Below, piece by piece: positions 33,152 to 45,074 of a DNA stretch of 64,000 nt. Under the pieces are notes generated by a model, which did not search any database, was not told the DNA's origin, and saw nothing but the letters and a program-made list of their open reading frames with translations. A program made the position numbers and the translations under genes. This DNA comes from Laguncularia racemosa (lineage: Eukaryota; Streptophyta; Magnoliopsida; Myrtales; Combretaceae): NCBI GenBank assembly GCA_037954665.1, contig JBBMOL010000013.1, positions 4,154,001-4,218,000 on the forward strand. The letters run 5' to 3'. Positions within the stretch are counted from its first letter, which is position 1, and each line of letters starts with the position of its first letter.

Positions 33152-34373
33152 TTGTTAAATAGTAGGCGGGCCGACTTTCGATGTCTATTTTCATCGGTTG
33201 AACTTCGGCTCCTCCTGTTATCTGGATCATAGATGCTAGTGTGGCTAGTGCATCTGCGAACTGATTATGAGTTCTTGGGATGTATGTGAAAGTGATTGCC
33301 TTGAATTCCTCAATTAGCTCTGTCAAGTGTTGATGATATGGTACCAGTTTGGGGTCTTTAGTCTTGTATTCCCCTCTTGTCTGTAGTATGATGAGCGATG
33401 AATCCCCATATACCTCTAATTCGCGGATTCCCATTTAGCAGGCCATTTTGAGGCCAAGGATACATGCTTCATATTCTGCGATATTATTGGTATAGGGGAA
33501 TGTAAGTCTCGTCGCTGCAGGGAATTGAGTGCTGTCCGGGGATATCAATATTGCCCCAACCCCACAACCGAATGCATTGGCGGCTCCATCGAAAAACAGT
33601 TTCCATTTCGGGTCCTGCTTTATCCCAAGGTCTTCTACTGGCATATTTTCCACTGTCAATATATTCTCATCCGGAAATTGGGCCTATAGTTCTTGGGAAT
33701 CTGTCTCGACAGGGTGTTCCGCCAACTGGTCGGCTAAGGCTTGCCCTTTCATCGAGTTCTAATTTACGTATGTGATGTTAAACTCGGATAGGAGCATTTA
33801 CCACTTAGAGATTCTCCCTATCAAGGCTGGTTTCTCTGCCAAGTATTTCAAGGGATCATGTCTTGTCAGTAGCTCAATATGGTAGTAAAGGGTATACTAC
33901 CTTAGCCGGTGCATAACCCAAATTAACGCACAATACGTCTTCTCCACCTCCGAGTACCTCTGTTCCCTGTCTGTGAACTTCTTGCTCAGATAGTATATGG
34001 AACGCTCTCTTCCCTCATCATCTTTCTGCCCCAACACACATCCCATGGATTCAGGGAGTATGGTGAGGTATAAGAATAAGGGTTTTCCTTGTTTCGGGAC
34101 TATCAAGACTGGAGGTTTTATAAGGTAGTCTTTGATTGTCCTGAATGCCTCTTCGCATTCATTGTCCCATTCTATTGCGGCGTTCTTCTTCAACAGACGG
34201 AATAGTGGTCGGCATTTGTCGGTGAGCTGTGAGATAAATCGAGCTATGTAATTTAATCTTCCCAGTAAGCTTCTTACTTCTTTAACGGAGCGTGGGGAAG
34301 GTAACTCTAATATAGATTTCACCTTGTCAGGGTCGATTCTAATGCCCTCCTGGCTTATGACAAACCTTAACAA
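33063..34373 (-). pseudogene. Ogre-1 dual RNase H region, interrupted
   Basis: The RT thumb and first RNase H come first (SLLGRLNYIARFISQLTDKC, SIYYLSKKFT, YSEVEKTYCALIWVMHRLR, stop at 33,897). The first catalytic Asp position reads LFLYLTI, so this domain is probably structural. After several stops follows a second, archaeal-type RNase H with FFDGAANAFGCGVGAIL, NNIAEYEACILGLK, a stop at 33,435, then YGDSSLIILQ and NQFADALATLASM, keeping D, E, D and D. The second RNase H is the Tat-lineage hallmark. A deletion with frameshift near 33,110 removes the linker before integrase. Confidence 0.9.
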
Positions 34374-34436
34374 TTTCCCCGTTGTGACCCCAAAAGTGCA
34401 TTTTTCTGGTTTTAACTTAAGCTGGAACTTTCTCAG

Positions 34437-35337
34437 TCATTTGAACAATTTTCTCAGGATACCTATATGGCTTTCTCCTTCTTTGAATTTGGCTATCATG
34501 TCGTCGACATATACTTCAACCTCACGATGCATCATGTCGTGAAGTATGGCGACCATGGCTCTCTGATACGTTGCCCCAGCGTTTTTTAAACCGAAGGGCA
34601 TGACTTTGTAACAGAAAGTTCCCCACGTTGTGATGAAGGTCGTTTTGGTTTTATCTTCCTCAGCCATTTTTATTTGGTTATATCCTGAGAAACCGTCCAT
34701 GAATGAGAAAAGATGGTTTCCCGCAGTGTTGTCTACTAGAACATCAATATGAGGTAGGGGGAAGTTATCCTTTGGCGTGGCTTGGTTTAAGTCCCGAAAA
34801 TCTACGCATACGCGTACTTTTCCATTCTTTTTCATGACGGGGACTATATTTGCTACCCACTCTGGGTAGTTGGATACTTCAATGAACCCTACTTCTAGCA
34901 GTTTCTTGACATCTTCTTTGATTTTCAGTAAGATGTCAGGCCTAAATCTTCTCAGTTTTTGTTTTTTAAGTTTGACATCTTCCCTTGTGGGAAGCCTATG
35001 AACTACTATTGACTGGTCTAGCCCTGTCATGTCACCATACGACCAGGCAAACACATCTGCATATTCCGTTAATAGCTCGGTTATCTCACGTTTTTGCTCG
35101 GCACTCAAATTGGTCCCGATTTTGAGGTTCTTAGGGTTTCCCATGCTTCCTAGATTTACTGTCTCCACAGGCTCGTCGATCGAGATTCCGCTTTGTTCAT
35201 GTTTTAGCCAATTTTCTTGTATTATTTCGTGGTATAAAATATCGCCTTCAACAACTGACCCAGCAGCGTTGGAAATGATATCAGTGCTTTTACTTTCTAC
35301 CTGCGCGAAATATCCCTGATGTTTGATGGTAGGAGAT
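34437..35337 (-). pseudogene. Ogre-1 reverse transcriptase
   Basis: RT with all catalytic parts visible: VANIVPVMKKNGKVRVCVDF, FSFMDGFSGYNQIKM, TFCYKVMPFGLKNAGATYQR and VEVYVDDMIAK. It is open from the splice acceptor at 35,338 to a TGA at 34,439-34,437, which falls just before LRKF. Ogre-2 has CGA at the same codon, so the stop is a C to T change. Downstream the reading frame continues into the RNase H region. Confidence 0.9.
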
Positions 35338-35452
35338 CTGAGTAAAATGAAAGCATATATATATATAAGAAGAAAAAAACAAACTGTAATTGAACTTGAT
35401 AAATAGTCTCAATAAGATTTGTTTAATAATCTTTCTCTACTCTCGAGCTAAC
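35338..35452 (-). other. Ogre intron between protease and RT (predicted)
   Basis: The donor is CTAG/GTTAGC (GT at 35,452-35,451) and the acceptor TTTTACTCAG (ending 35,338), giving a 115-nt intron. Splicing joins AG and A into an Arg codon and runs gag-pro into RT without a stop; unspliced RNA stops at 35,437. Removal of a short intron between pro and RT is known for Ogre elements. Ogre-2 has the same sites with a 114-nt intron. Confidence 0.75.
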
Positions 35453-38452
35453 CTAGCGCTACTGATAGGATAACAAAACCAATTGTTGAGAGCGGGATGC
35501 TGGTTAGACGTGCGGGGAGTTGATTTCCCTTTGTTGTCGTCCTCCTCATTTATCCAGAGCTCTTGACTGACGTTTGCCTTTCGGAAAGATTGTTGGAGAG
35601 GTGGGATGCACATCTGGGTGTCGATCAGCTTCCCCTTCATTCTGCCTCTGACACGTTTTGCTAGTGCTTCTTCCGCGGCCGTAGGAATGTACCCCAGTCG
35701 AAACGTCCCGTGCTGCCCCTCTTTAAACCGATGGCCCTCCTTGCTGGTCACCATGTTTACTTCATTGAAAATCTGCAACCCCAGGTCTTCTGAACCTTCT
35801 TCCCCAATATAAGGTATGGCAGTCTCTTTGTATATGGCGTAATCCTGCTCGCCCAGTACGGTGACTATCTGCCCGTTTGCGATGAATTTGACCCTTTGGT
35901 GGAGACTAGAGGGGATGGCTCCAGCAGCATGTATCCAAGGTCGTCCCAAGAGCAAATTAAAGGATCTTGGGATATCGAGGACCTGGAAGGAGATGTGGAA
36001 TATTTGTGGACCGATTTCCACCGGTAGGCTCACCTCCCCTACTATGTCTCTTTTGGACCCGTCAAAAGCTCTGACCACTATGGAGCTGGGTTTTATATTG
36101 CTTGGATCGACCCCCAATAAGTCGAGCGTTGCCAATGGGTAAACGTTGAGAGATGATCCGTTATCGATAAGTACCCGGGAGACAATAGTGCCATTGCACC
36201 TGACCACTACGAACAGTGGTTTGGTATGTTGGTCTCCCTCTTCCCCTAGCTCTTCCGGTGAGAAGGATATTTGGTCCATTACGAAGATGGAGTCCGCCAC
36301 GTGACCCAATTTGTCTGTAGCGATACCTTCCGGGACCTGAATCTTTTTCAGCACTTTAAAGAGTGCTTCCCTGTGAGGTTCGGATGTTGTGAGAAGGCCC
36401 ATGAGCGATATCTGCGCTGGAACTTTATTTAATTGTTCCATGATCTTGTATTCACTGGCCTTAACCATCTTCGTGAATGCAGCAAGTCCTTCTTCCTCTT
36501 CTTCCCCTTTTTCCACGGTGGGCTCTTCAGTCGGGCCTTTATACTTTGGATCGTATAATCTCCCAGAGCGCGTGATGCCTCCCACTATAGGAGGTCGCTC
36601 TTGTTCGAGGGCCCAATAGTCGAACGGTGCAGCCTTGTAATTCCCTGCCGGTATGGGAACGTTGAATAAATATCTTTTTCTTGGGATTTGTACCTCAGCT
36701 GACTGTCCCTCATAGCGTTGTATAACCCTAGGCTTCTGATGAGAGTTGATCGTGTTGACAGTCTTCCCCTCTTCCTCTATCGGGTTGTCTTCCTTCACAA
36801 ATTCTGGTCCCCATCCGCTAGGTGGCCCTTGTTCAGTCGGGGTATAAGAATAGTTTACTAAGTACTGAAATCTCCCGTGTGATTCTCCCAACGTGCCAAC
36901 CGTTGGGTCTCCCGCTAACCATCTCTTCTTAATGTGTGTTTTTGGAGTCTCTTCTGGAGCTTGGCGGGATTGCTTCTTCTGTGGCTCGGTCTTCAGGGCT
37001 TCTTTGGGAACTGACTCCTCAGATGTAATCATATTAATGGTGGTCTTGTGATTGGGCAGGGGGTTGGTGTTGACATTGGGTGCTGGGGTGTTCACGAAAT
37101 CCAATTGTATGATTCCTGCATCAATTAAATCTTGGATTTTGTGTCGGAGCCTCCAGCACCTATCTGTAGAATGCCCCTCCTGACCCATGTGGTAGTCACA
37201 CTTGAGATTTGAGTCAAAGTTCTTAGGCTTGTACCTATCATTGGGGATCTTGAAACTAATCAAGTTGTCTGCCCTCAACCGAGCGAAGACTTGACTGAGT
37301 GGGATGGGGATTGGAGTGAACTGCCTTGGGACCCTGACAGCCTGAGTTTGACCCGTCGTGGGTTGCTGGACTGGGGTACTCGTGGTCTGAAATGTAACAC
37401 GAGTCCCGACCTTTTCTGCTTTACCGGAGTGGACCGTGCTGACAGTGGACTCTTTAGCTCTATTTCCTCCCACAGGCCTTTGTGTCGGTGTGACCCTAGG
37501 AGGCTCCATTGTTTGGAGTCTACCGGTGGTGATGGCGTTCTCAATCCTGCACCCCGCAGCCACTACCTCTGCAAAACTAGATGAAGTCTGGCCCACCAGG
37601 TGTGAAAAGTAGGTCATGTCCAGGGTATTGACAAATATGGATGTCAATTCCTTCTCAGATATCGGGGTTGCTACCCTAGCGGCCTGGGCTCTCCAGCGCT
37701 AAGCATATTCCTTGAACGGCTTAGCATGTCTCTTCCGGAGACTTCCCAGGTCGATTACAGATGGGGCGACTTCAATATTGAACTTATATTGGTCATAAAA
37801 CGCCCGGGCTAGCTTCTCCCAAGTGTTGACAATGTTGAAGTCCAGGTGGGCATACCAGACCAGTGCAGGGCCTGTGAGGCTGTCTTGGAATGTCTGAAGC
37901 ATGAGCTGGTCGTATTGAGCATACTTGCTCATTTTCCGGGCATATAGCCTGGTATGCATTTTGGGGGCAGCCGGTCCCATCATACTTTTCGAAATCTGGG
38001 GTCTTGAACTTTTCAGGGTATATCTCTTCCCTGTATGTTGGCAGATTGGTGATTCCGGCCTGTTCAAAACCATCAGGGCCCTCAATGGTTCTCATCTTGT
38101 CATGGAGCTGCTGGAAAAGTCATTTCTCCATCTCTTTCTGCCTCTCTTCCATTTCCCTCTTCAGGTCGTCAGAGGTCGGCTCCCGGTTGACTTTTGGCTC
38201 ATATTCAAAAGCTGGTTTAAGGTGGGAATTGATCTCCTCATATTCCGGAGGCTGTCCCTCCACTGCTTTTCCCTTTCTGGCCCCTGAATACTCTTCCTAG
38301 GTTAGCTGAGTGTTGCACAGGAGGCCGATGCTTTCGGTTAAGAGGTGAACCTGGGCAGCCAGTTGTTGGGCTGTTTGTTCTAAGGACATGATCCTAGAGT
38401 CCGAGGCAGCTTCAGCATTGGTGTTGTTGCGGTTGTCACTGCTGTTGGCCAT
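35453..38452 (-). pseudogene. Ogre-1 gag-protease, interrupted
   Basis: Gag starts at the ATG at 38,452 (MANSSDNRNN). It has stops at 38,297 and near 38,120, a frameshift near 37,965 (after FEKYDGTG) and a stop at 37,699 (after KPFKEYA). Capsid motifs include FQDSLTGPALVWYAHLD and FYDQYKFN. The rest is open for 736 codons (37,647-35,437): the gag C-terminus, a CDYHMGQEGHSTDRC zinc-knuckle-like motif, and an aspartic protease with VLIDNGSSLNVYP and NLLLGRPWIHAAGA. It ends with an HGTFRLGYIPTAAEE stretch resembling a degenerate G-patch, as in relatives. Only this second part could make a protein, and it lacks the capsid start. Confidence 0.9.
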
Positions 38453-38695
38453 TTTTATTCTTGAGCGCGTGAGAACTGGGCTTCTAGGAGGGTTCGATTG
38501 TTTGGAAGCTATCTTGATACCTGGATTCGCATTTTGTTTTGCTTTTAGTGTAATGAATGCACGAACGATATGCATGTGTCACGCGGATGCTAAAAGTAAA
38601 AGGGTTGACAACTGATTGACAATGTAATATTGAAACTTTACTTTTATTAATATTGAGAATTCTGGAGTTCAAAATGAAATATTACAAATAAAGAT

Positions 38696-40222
38696 CTACT
38701 TCCTAGTTCTTTTAGTCTTCTGTTGTGGAGGCTCAGATTTCCCACTGATGACGGCTTCCAATTCCTTGACTTTGGCTTGGCATTTCTCCAATTGTGCTTT
38801 TAAGGCCTTGTTCCTTTGGTCGGATTCTTTGAAACGTCCATTCCAGATGTCTTTCTTATAATCCACAGCTTCAAAGTATACCTCCATTCGGGCCCTGACC
38901 TGCTCCAGGTATACTTTTGTCTCTGGATTGATCTTGTCTGGTCTTGGTTGGGTGACGTCTGGAACTCGATATGCTCTTTCCCCTGTCTGGTATAGCTAGC
39001 GGATTACAAATTCTCTAGTGGCTCGGTGCTTTCCCACTTCGCCATCTAATTCCCCGAGGTCTACATTCGGGCTTTCAATTCTGGCTTCCCAAAGTGCTTT
39101 GACCTCTGCCAGCTTCACAAACTTCTCAGCTACTAACAGGTTCAGATCTTGATACTCAAAGGTAACTGCTTGTACCGAGGGCCGATAAACTATGTCTTGG
39201 ATAGTGCCGAATTGGCGGACCACTGAGTTTGGGTGATATCCGATACATCCGCTGATTCCGATTAAAGGCACTGCTTGGAAGTTTCTGCAGGTCAAGATGA
39301 TTTTGTTACAGCAACTCCACCTGGCTGTCCATAGAATATCTTCGGCACTGAAGCTCCTAAGCAGCTCTACCCAACTGTGGCTGGTAAGGTCGTCGGGTAG
39401 CTTTACCTTTTCTATACATGAGTCCACCAGATCCACCTGTTGGGCTAGGGTTTTCCTGACCATGTTCAGCCCGAAGCATTTGAGGTGGCTTACAAACCAT
39501 ATTAGCATAAGGTTGAGGCTGGAGCGAAGGATCCCATGGCCTTTTTTCTTGAGGAAGTTTAAATTCCGGATCTGTTCAGCCAGTAGAGCTGGGATGTAGG
39601 ATCTTCCCTCCAGGAATTGGGTCACCAGCTCTGCAACCTTGTAGTGAATATAGAAGGTCCCGGTGGGGAACAGTACGGTAGCGAAAGCTGTCAAGATGAA
39701 AGCGTTCACCCTTCTCTGTCTGTAAGTCTTGGGGTCCCCACACAGGATGTCCTTTCTATCCCCATTGTCCTCTCGGGCGATAAACCGGGCTTCTAAATCA
39801 TCCATGCGTATGCAATACCCATTACAGTTTGCCAGGGCTTTGCTGACTGCTGTCTTCCGGATGCCTAGTAATCTGCTGAACGTACCGGCTGGCCCGGCCT
39901 CTAGGTCTGGAATGTAGATCTGATCGGTTAGTGCTGGAGCCTGTAGCAACTGAGTGTATTCCTCCAGGGTAGGGGTGATCTCATGCGGCCCAATAAAGAA
40001 GGCGGCAGGCTCAATTTCCCATAATTGAAGCATGGCCCGGACTAAAGGCAGATTCACCTCTATCCTTGTCAGTGAGAGGACGGGGCCGATCTTTTGCTGG
40101 ATGAAGGCCTGCTCCTCTAGGTTGTACAAGGTGAACCAATGGTCCAATACCAATTTTAGGTCCAAAGGTTTGTACACCCAAATTTCTTTGCGGAGGAGAC
40201 GGTCGACTGTACTGCTAGCCAT
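38696..40222 (-). pseudogene. Ogre-1 ORF1, one nonsense codon
   Basis: Ogre elements carry an extra gene upstream of gag, and this is it. The ATG at 40,222 (MASSTVDRLL) opens 408 codons to a TAG at 38,998-38,996, and the same frame then runs on to a stop at 38,696, about 508 codons in all. The N-terminal 400 residues look like the DUF7745 type found in this lineage (VLDHWFTLYNLEEQ, EPAAFFIGPHEITPTLEEY, VNAFILTAFATVLFPTGTFY). The tail is a likely coiled coil (RNKALKAQLEKCQAKVKELE) followed by a basic end. The TAG fits a CAG to TAG change. The function is unknown. Because most of the protein precedes the stop, a truncated product is possible. Confidence 0.8.
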
Positions 40223-40705
40223 CTATTACAATAAGAGATAGCCTAGTTACAAATAGAACTACGAAAACATTACAGGGAAATGGTCCTGAACTTCAAGGAC
40301 AAAATAACAAACCATTACATTGTCATTAAATTGTCAACCCCTTATGATGTTATGTATGCAAGTAGGTTGGTTCTAATTGGTTCCCGAGCTCTATGGCCTC
40401 CCGCATTCTCGAAGAAATGGATCTCAGGCCATATCGAAGCATAGGGTGGGGTAGCCTAATCGGTCCTGAACGGTGAATCAACTCACTTCGCCCGAAACCT
40501 ACACAATGGCTCCCCGTCTCAGGTTTCTAGGACGGCCCGAGTTCGACCGCATCTACTCACACACACATATGCATGCAAACCCCCACAGTAAAGAAAAACT
40601 GAAAATCTAAATAAACCCTGAAAGGTTAGCAACATAGCAAAAAGGAACACATTCCTTAAAGATAACAATTCGAAGAGAATCAGGTGGCTAGCCTGCTGGC
40701 ATGGA
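40223..40705 (-). other. Ogre-1 5' leader
   Basis: Non-coding DNA between the primer binding site and ORF1. No conserved feature besides a CACACACA tract near 40,560. Confidence 0.5.
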
Positions 40706-40723
40706 TCCCCAGTGGAGTCGCCA
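40706..40723 (-). other. Ogre-1 primer binding site
   Basis: Three bases inside the 5' LTR the minus strand reads TGGCGACTCCACTGGGGA, beginning with the TGG expected opposite the CCA end of a tRNA primer. Ogre elements have been described as using tRNA-Arg; I could not confirm the tRNA from sequence alone. Confidence 0.75.
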
Positions 40724-40726
40724 TCC

Positions 40727-42874
40727 TGTCGAGTCTAATTTTTGAATTCCCATTCTTAATCCGATCTAGACTAGACCCTATGCTCATCTAATATAGATCC
40801 TCGACTTGAGTTAGGAATTTCGTTTGATTTTTGGAGTCGCCACCCAACTGTTGTTGGGAAATATTGAATTAAGACTAAAGGAGCGGATTAGTCTTAATTT
40901 GGACCACTAGTCGACGTTATTTCCTCTTTTCGTTTTTTGTGAAAAGAGGAAAAGGGAAAACCAGAGTTTCTAAGTCCGGAGGCTAACCTATTAAAACCTT
41001 TACGGTTACCACCTAATCTCCTGAAATTGTTCCTCTTTAGAAATGTGTTTTTATTGTGTTTCTGTTACTTTTTATTATGTTTTTGAATTATTTCAAGAAA
41101 ATGATTTTTCATTCATTTTTATGGGTTGACCCGAATGGGTGCCTACGTACCTGCTACTCAGGATCAAACAAGCCGTAGTTCGCTTTTCTGAAAACCTTAA
41201 GTTGGTTTGGTGAATTTTAATTTATGAAACCTCTTTTAGTTTGTGTTCTTACCATTTTTGGGATTTTTTTCTAAAAAACTTCTAAGCCTAAGCTTTGATT
41301 TTATTTTGAAAATGATTTTAGGGAAAAACATCAATTTTGGATTTATTTGAAGAAAAGGATTTTTCTAAGTGCTAAAACTCATTTTTTATGATTCTTTTAT
41401 AATTTTTGAATTTTTTTTTATGATTTTTATGATTTTTTTGTGATTTCTGAGAATTTTGTTGATTTTTGTGATTTTTGGGAATTTTTGTTGATTTTTGGGA
41501 ATTTTTGTTGATTTTCGTGATTTTTGGGAATTTTTGTTGATTTTTGTGATTTTAAGTTTATTATCTATCCTATTTTGACATCTAAAATTTATTATTATTT
41601 TCCTAATATTTTTCTTGTTTTATTCTTTTTTGATTTTTTATTTTACATTATTAAATCCTAAAAAAAACCTAATTTCTACATTTTTCTATTTATTGAAAAT
41701 GGAAAAAAATAAATAACTAATAACTAAACAAATAACAAAAACCAATAAATAAATAACTAAGCAAATAACAAAAACCAATAAATAAATAATAAATTAATTC
41801 GGAACAAATAAATAAACAAAATAAGTAAATTAAATAAAATAAAAAAAAATCTAGAAAATCCGACTTACCTAGATCTGAGTCGATGCGCGGGTCAGGTCGA
41901 ATCGGGTCGGGTCGGATCGATCGGACACGACGGCGGGGAAGGTTCGTTCACGGCGTTCCGGTGGCCTTTTGCAGCGGGTGAGGTAACGAATCCTAGCTTC
42001 TCGAGGTTGCTGAATCCAATGGTGGCGGTGGTTTGCTCCCAGATCGCCTCCTGGTGGTGGTTCAACTCCGGCCGGTGCTTCACGGTTTTGGGTCTCCTCC
42101 GATGCTCTCCGATTTGCACTCTTTCCTCACTTTCTCTCAATTTTGATTCGTCTTTTTGCTTCCTCCCCTCCTCCTCTATTTATAGGCACTTGAAACCGAG
42201 TTGGATAAGCTCGGATTTCCTCCGATTGAAGCGGATCAGATTTTCGGTTAGAACAACCAACTCCGATTTGTGTCAATCCCTCGATTTGTTGCAATTTGAT
42301 TCCAATTAGATAATGTTTATCTTATTTCTGTTGAAGATCTGTTGGATTTGTGCAAAAAATCGAATCTAAACGGCCGAAATACGAATTTTTCCTTCCGCCG
42401 GCGATCTCAGGCTTGAGGTAGGAGACGATCACGCGCCCGGCGCGTGTGCTTCCTCCAGCCAATCAGATGCTGCCACGTGTCCTAGGTAAATGAAAAATTC
42501 GCAAAACGCGGAAACTGCTTCCCCCGCGTTTCGAACCTGCGACCTCGCACCCGCACCGCGCGCCTTAGCCCATGGTTCGGACCAGTTGAGCTAGCCCACT
42601 TTCCTGATTTTTCTAATTTCGCAAATTGCATATATGCAATGCGATTTTTCTATTTTTTTGTATTTTTTGAAAATTCCAAATTTTGTAAAAATTATTTATT
42701 ATTTATTATTGCTATTTCTGAAATCATTTTTCAAAATTGATGTGTTTTCCTATTTATTTTTATTTTTTTGAATATTTTTATTATTTATGGTAAATTAGAG
42801 AAAAATTGGAAAAAATTGAAAATTGATTATTATTGAAAATTACTGATTCCTAGGGCAAAAATGGGGTGTTTACA
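40727..42874 (-). repeat. Ogre-1 5' LTR
   Basis: A 2,148-bp LTR, TGTCGAG to TTTACA in plus coordinates, sense on the minus strand. It contains the tRNA-like block (about 42,523-42,600), TATA box (42,177-42,184), splice donor (GTAAGT at 41,868-41,863) and an AT-rich U5. It matches the interrupted 3' LTR very closely. Confidence 0.95.
42523..42600 (-). other. tRNA-like block in Ogre-1 5' LTR
   Basis: Same A-box-like (42,593-42,582) and B-box-like (about 42,539-42,529) motifs as in the 3' LTR, in the element-sense orientation, within U3. Confidence 0.5.
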
Positions 42875-43362
42875 TCTTGTAATAGAACATTTGCTTCCTT
42901 TATATACTTTAGGGAATAGAAAGATAGATAGACTTTAGACATTTGATTTTCACAAAGTGGAGTTTACTTCATTTTCTTATACTCTTATCAATTTGTGAAT
43001 TGTGGCGAGTGACAGTATTAGGATTGTTGTGCGTCAGATCAACAAGACCGTGTTAGGACTATTCTCTTGTTAGTGCGTCATATTTGGTAAGGGTTTAGGG
43101 TTTTATCTTGATTATTAGAATTGTGTTTGTTACGATTCATCGTTTGGGTTTGCAATTGCTTGGTTCTGAATAGGAATTATGCATATCAATGTTGCGATAA
43201 ATTTGGCTTAAAATTTTTAAAATAATAGATTTTTTTTTTTACTTGATTTCTTAATAAACCTACCATATTGTCAGGTAAGTATTTCCTTCAGCTTGATACT
43301 TATATTGCCATGTGGTTGATAGTGTTGGCCACCTTTCTGCTCTTTAGGAGCCTTGTATGGTC
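42875..43362. other. Intergenic DNA, no gene seen
   Basis: Target DNA to the right of Ogre-1. The stretch contains a T run near 43,230. It is single copy in the window, and no gene was recognised. Confidence 0.5.
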
Positions 43363-43873
43363 ACTTACATAACTGTTATGAGAGGATCTATAATGATGTT
43401 GAGAACTGGCTATTGAGTTTGAATGGTTTCTATTGTTAAGGATAGTATGCCACTTTTGATTGCTTTTGAGTAGTGGATAAGCCAAACCATGCTAGCATTG
43501 CCAGTATGCTAGGCGAGTGTGAGATTGTCTTCTTTTAAAATGATTTTTTAATCTTGACATGCCATTGTAACATAAGATACTGATGTTTTCTTGAAAGTGA
43601 GGTGATAACTTTATGGTGTATTTGTGCTATTAGATCATGACCTAGGTTTTTCCTATCGTGTATTATAATTAGAGAAATTATTTGAAGTGTTACTTAAGCC
43701 ATATGTTACTCACGGACTTAGACGCTTGAATAATAACTAACTTATAGTGTACTAACTTTAAACTTTATAAGGAAAGATAAGTTCTGTTCCTTGCTCGGTA
43801 AGTTTGTGGTTTGATCATTGAATCAACTTGATAAGTTTGTGGCATGGATGATGAACTGGCCTTGTAAAAGTGA

Positions 43874-44068
43874 CCTATGGGGATTTGGTCAATATAGCTC
43901 ATTTGTGGTAGGTGAAAGGCACAATAAAATCATTCTAACCTATGGGGATTTGGTCAATGTAGCTCATTTGTGGTAGGTGAAAGGCACAATAAAATCATTC
44001 TAACCTATGGGGATTTGGTCAATGTAGCTCATTTGTGGTAGGTGAAAGGCACAATAAAATCATTCTAA
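43874..44068. repeat. Three-copy 65-bp tandem repeat
   Basis: A unit starting CCTATGGGGATTTGGTCAAT occurs at 43,874, 43,939 and 44,004, exactly 65 bases apart. The matching place in duplication copy 2 (51,153-51,217) has one unit. Confidence 0.92.
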
Positions 44069-45074
44069 CTCTGGTGTGATATTGTTAATAGAAAGTGAGT
44101 TACTGATTTCCAAGTTAATATATGTGTAAGTGTAAGGGTAGATTTTTTTCTCAAGTGATAAGTCAACTTATGGTAAATAGTACCATGTTTGGAAAAGGAA
44201 ACTTGGAATAAAGTGGCAGAAATGTGGAATTAGGCAAAGAACCTGTGAATTGTTTATTTACATGATAGTTTCCAAATGCATATTCATTTCCGTGTGATGG
44301 CTAAGAACTCTTTACTCACTTTGTCTCCTAAGAAACTGAGGGGTTACTGTTTTGCTGATCTCAGGTGTTGGTACAAAAGGACCAAGCCATCATTTGCCTT
44401 TGGAAATCTTTTGAGATCGTTCGCTTGGCAGGAAGGCAACACAACTTTTAATAGCCCATTTTGAATAAGTTGAACTACTTTGTAAATGGGCTCGATGATA
44501 ATGTACAAATGTGTATCTAGTTGATATGTTCTACTTATGGTTTGTCCATAATAGGTGATGGCTCAGGACTCGAAGGTTTCAAAGGTAAGACCTTTCATCA
44601 TTTTATTTTTTATTTTTGGTGTTTATGAGATGGTACCTCAGTTGATATGGCTTATGATAGTATGTGATTCGCTAAATAGGCACAAATTATCTTAATGGAT
44701 TTAATTTAGGTGGGGCACACCAACTATGACATCTACTAAAAATGATACTAGTTATTGACTTCTATTATTGATTTTGAAATACAAGTATAGGTTTTAAACG
44801 TAACTTTATCTCTGCTTACGGTTTGGCTTAATGACAACACCATTAGGTACCTGATTGTTGAAGATTGTTTATTTTAATAGGCTAGTTTGAGATCTGGTCG
44901 GTGGGTTGTTGCAAATTTAGGGTAAGTGGCCACAATATGATGCTTGATGCTCTCACCCTACATTAGTACAAACCCCTAGAGAGATATGATAACATAATTA
45001 AATATAGATAGTTTGTCCAATAAACATTTAAAATCTAATTTATACATGTTGATTTTTTTTGGAGATTACAATGT

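Larger units (their letters stand above)
25990..42874 (-). mobile_element. Ogre-1: full-length Ogre/Tat Ty3/gypsy retrotransposon with nested solo LTR
   Basis: Both ends are defined. The LTRs read TGTCGAG at the left of each copy and GGTGTTTACA at the right in plus coordinates, and the element is flanked by a perfect 5-bp duplication, TCTTG, at 25,985-25,989 and 42,875-42,879. On the minus strand the order is 5' LTR, primer binding site, ORF1, gag-protease, short intron, RT, RNase H, second (archaeal-type) RNase H, integrase, 3' tandem-repeat array, polypurine tract and 3' LTR. ORF1 upstream of gag, dual RNase H, the pro-RT intron and LTRs over 2 kb define the Ogre lineage of Tat elements. 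Without the 2,147-bp nested LTR the element is about 14.7 kb. Every coding part has stops or frameshifts, so it is non-autonomous. The two LTRs look nearly identical by eye, so insertion was fairly recent. Confidence 0.95.

Noticed and set aside
44552..44590. Possible short first exon (ATGGCTCAGGACTCG then AAAG/GTAAG)
   Set aside because: The duplicate copy at 51,712 has an altered start with a stop in the same place, and no downstream exon was found.
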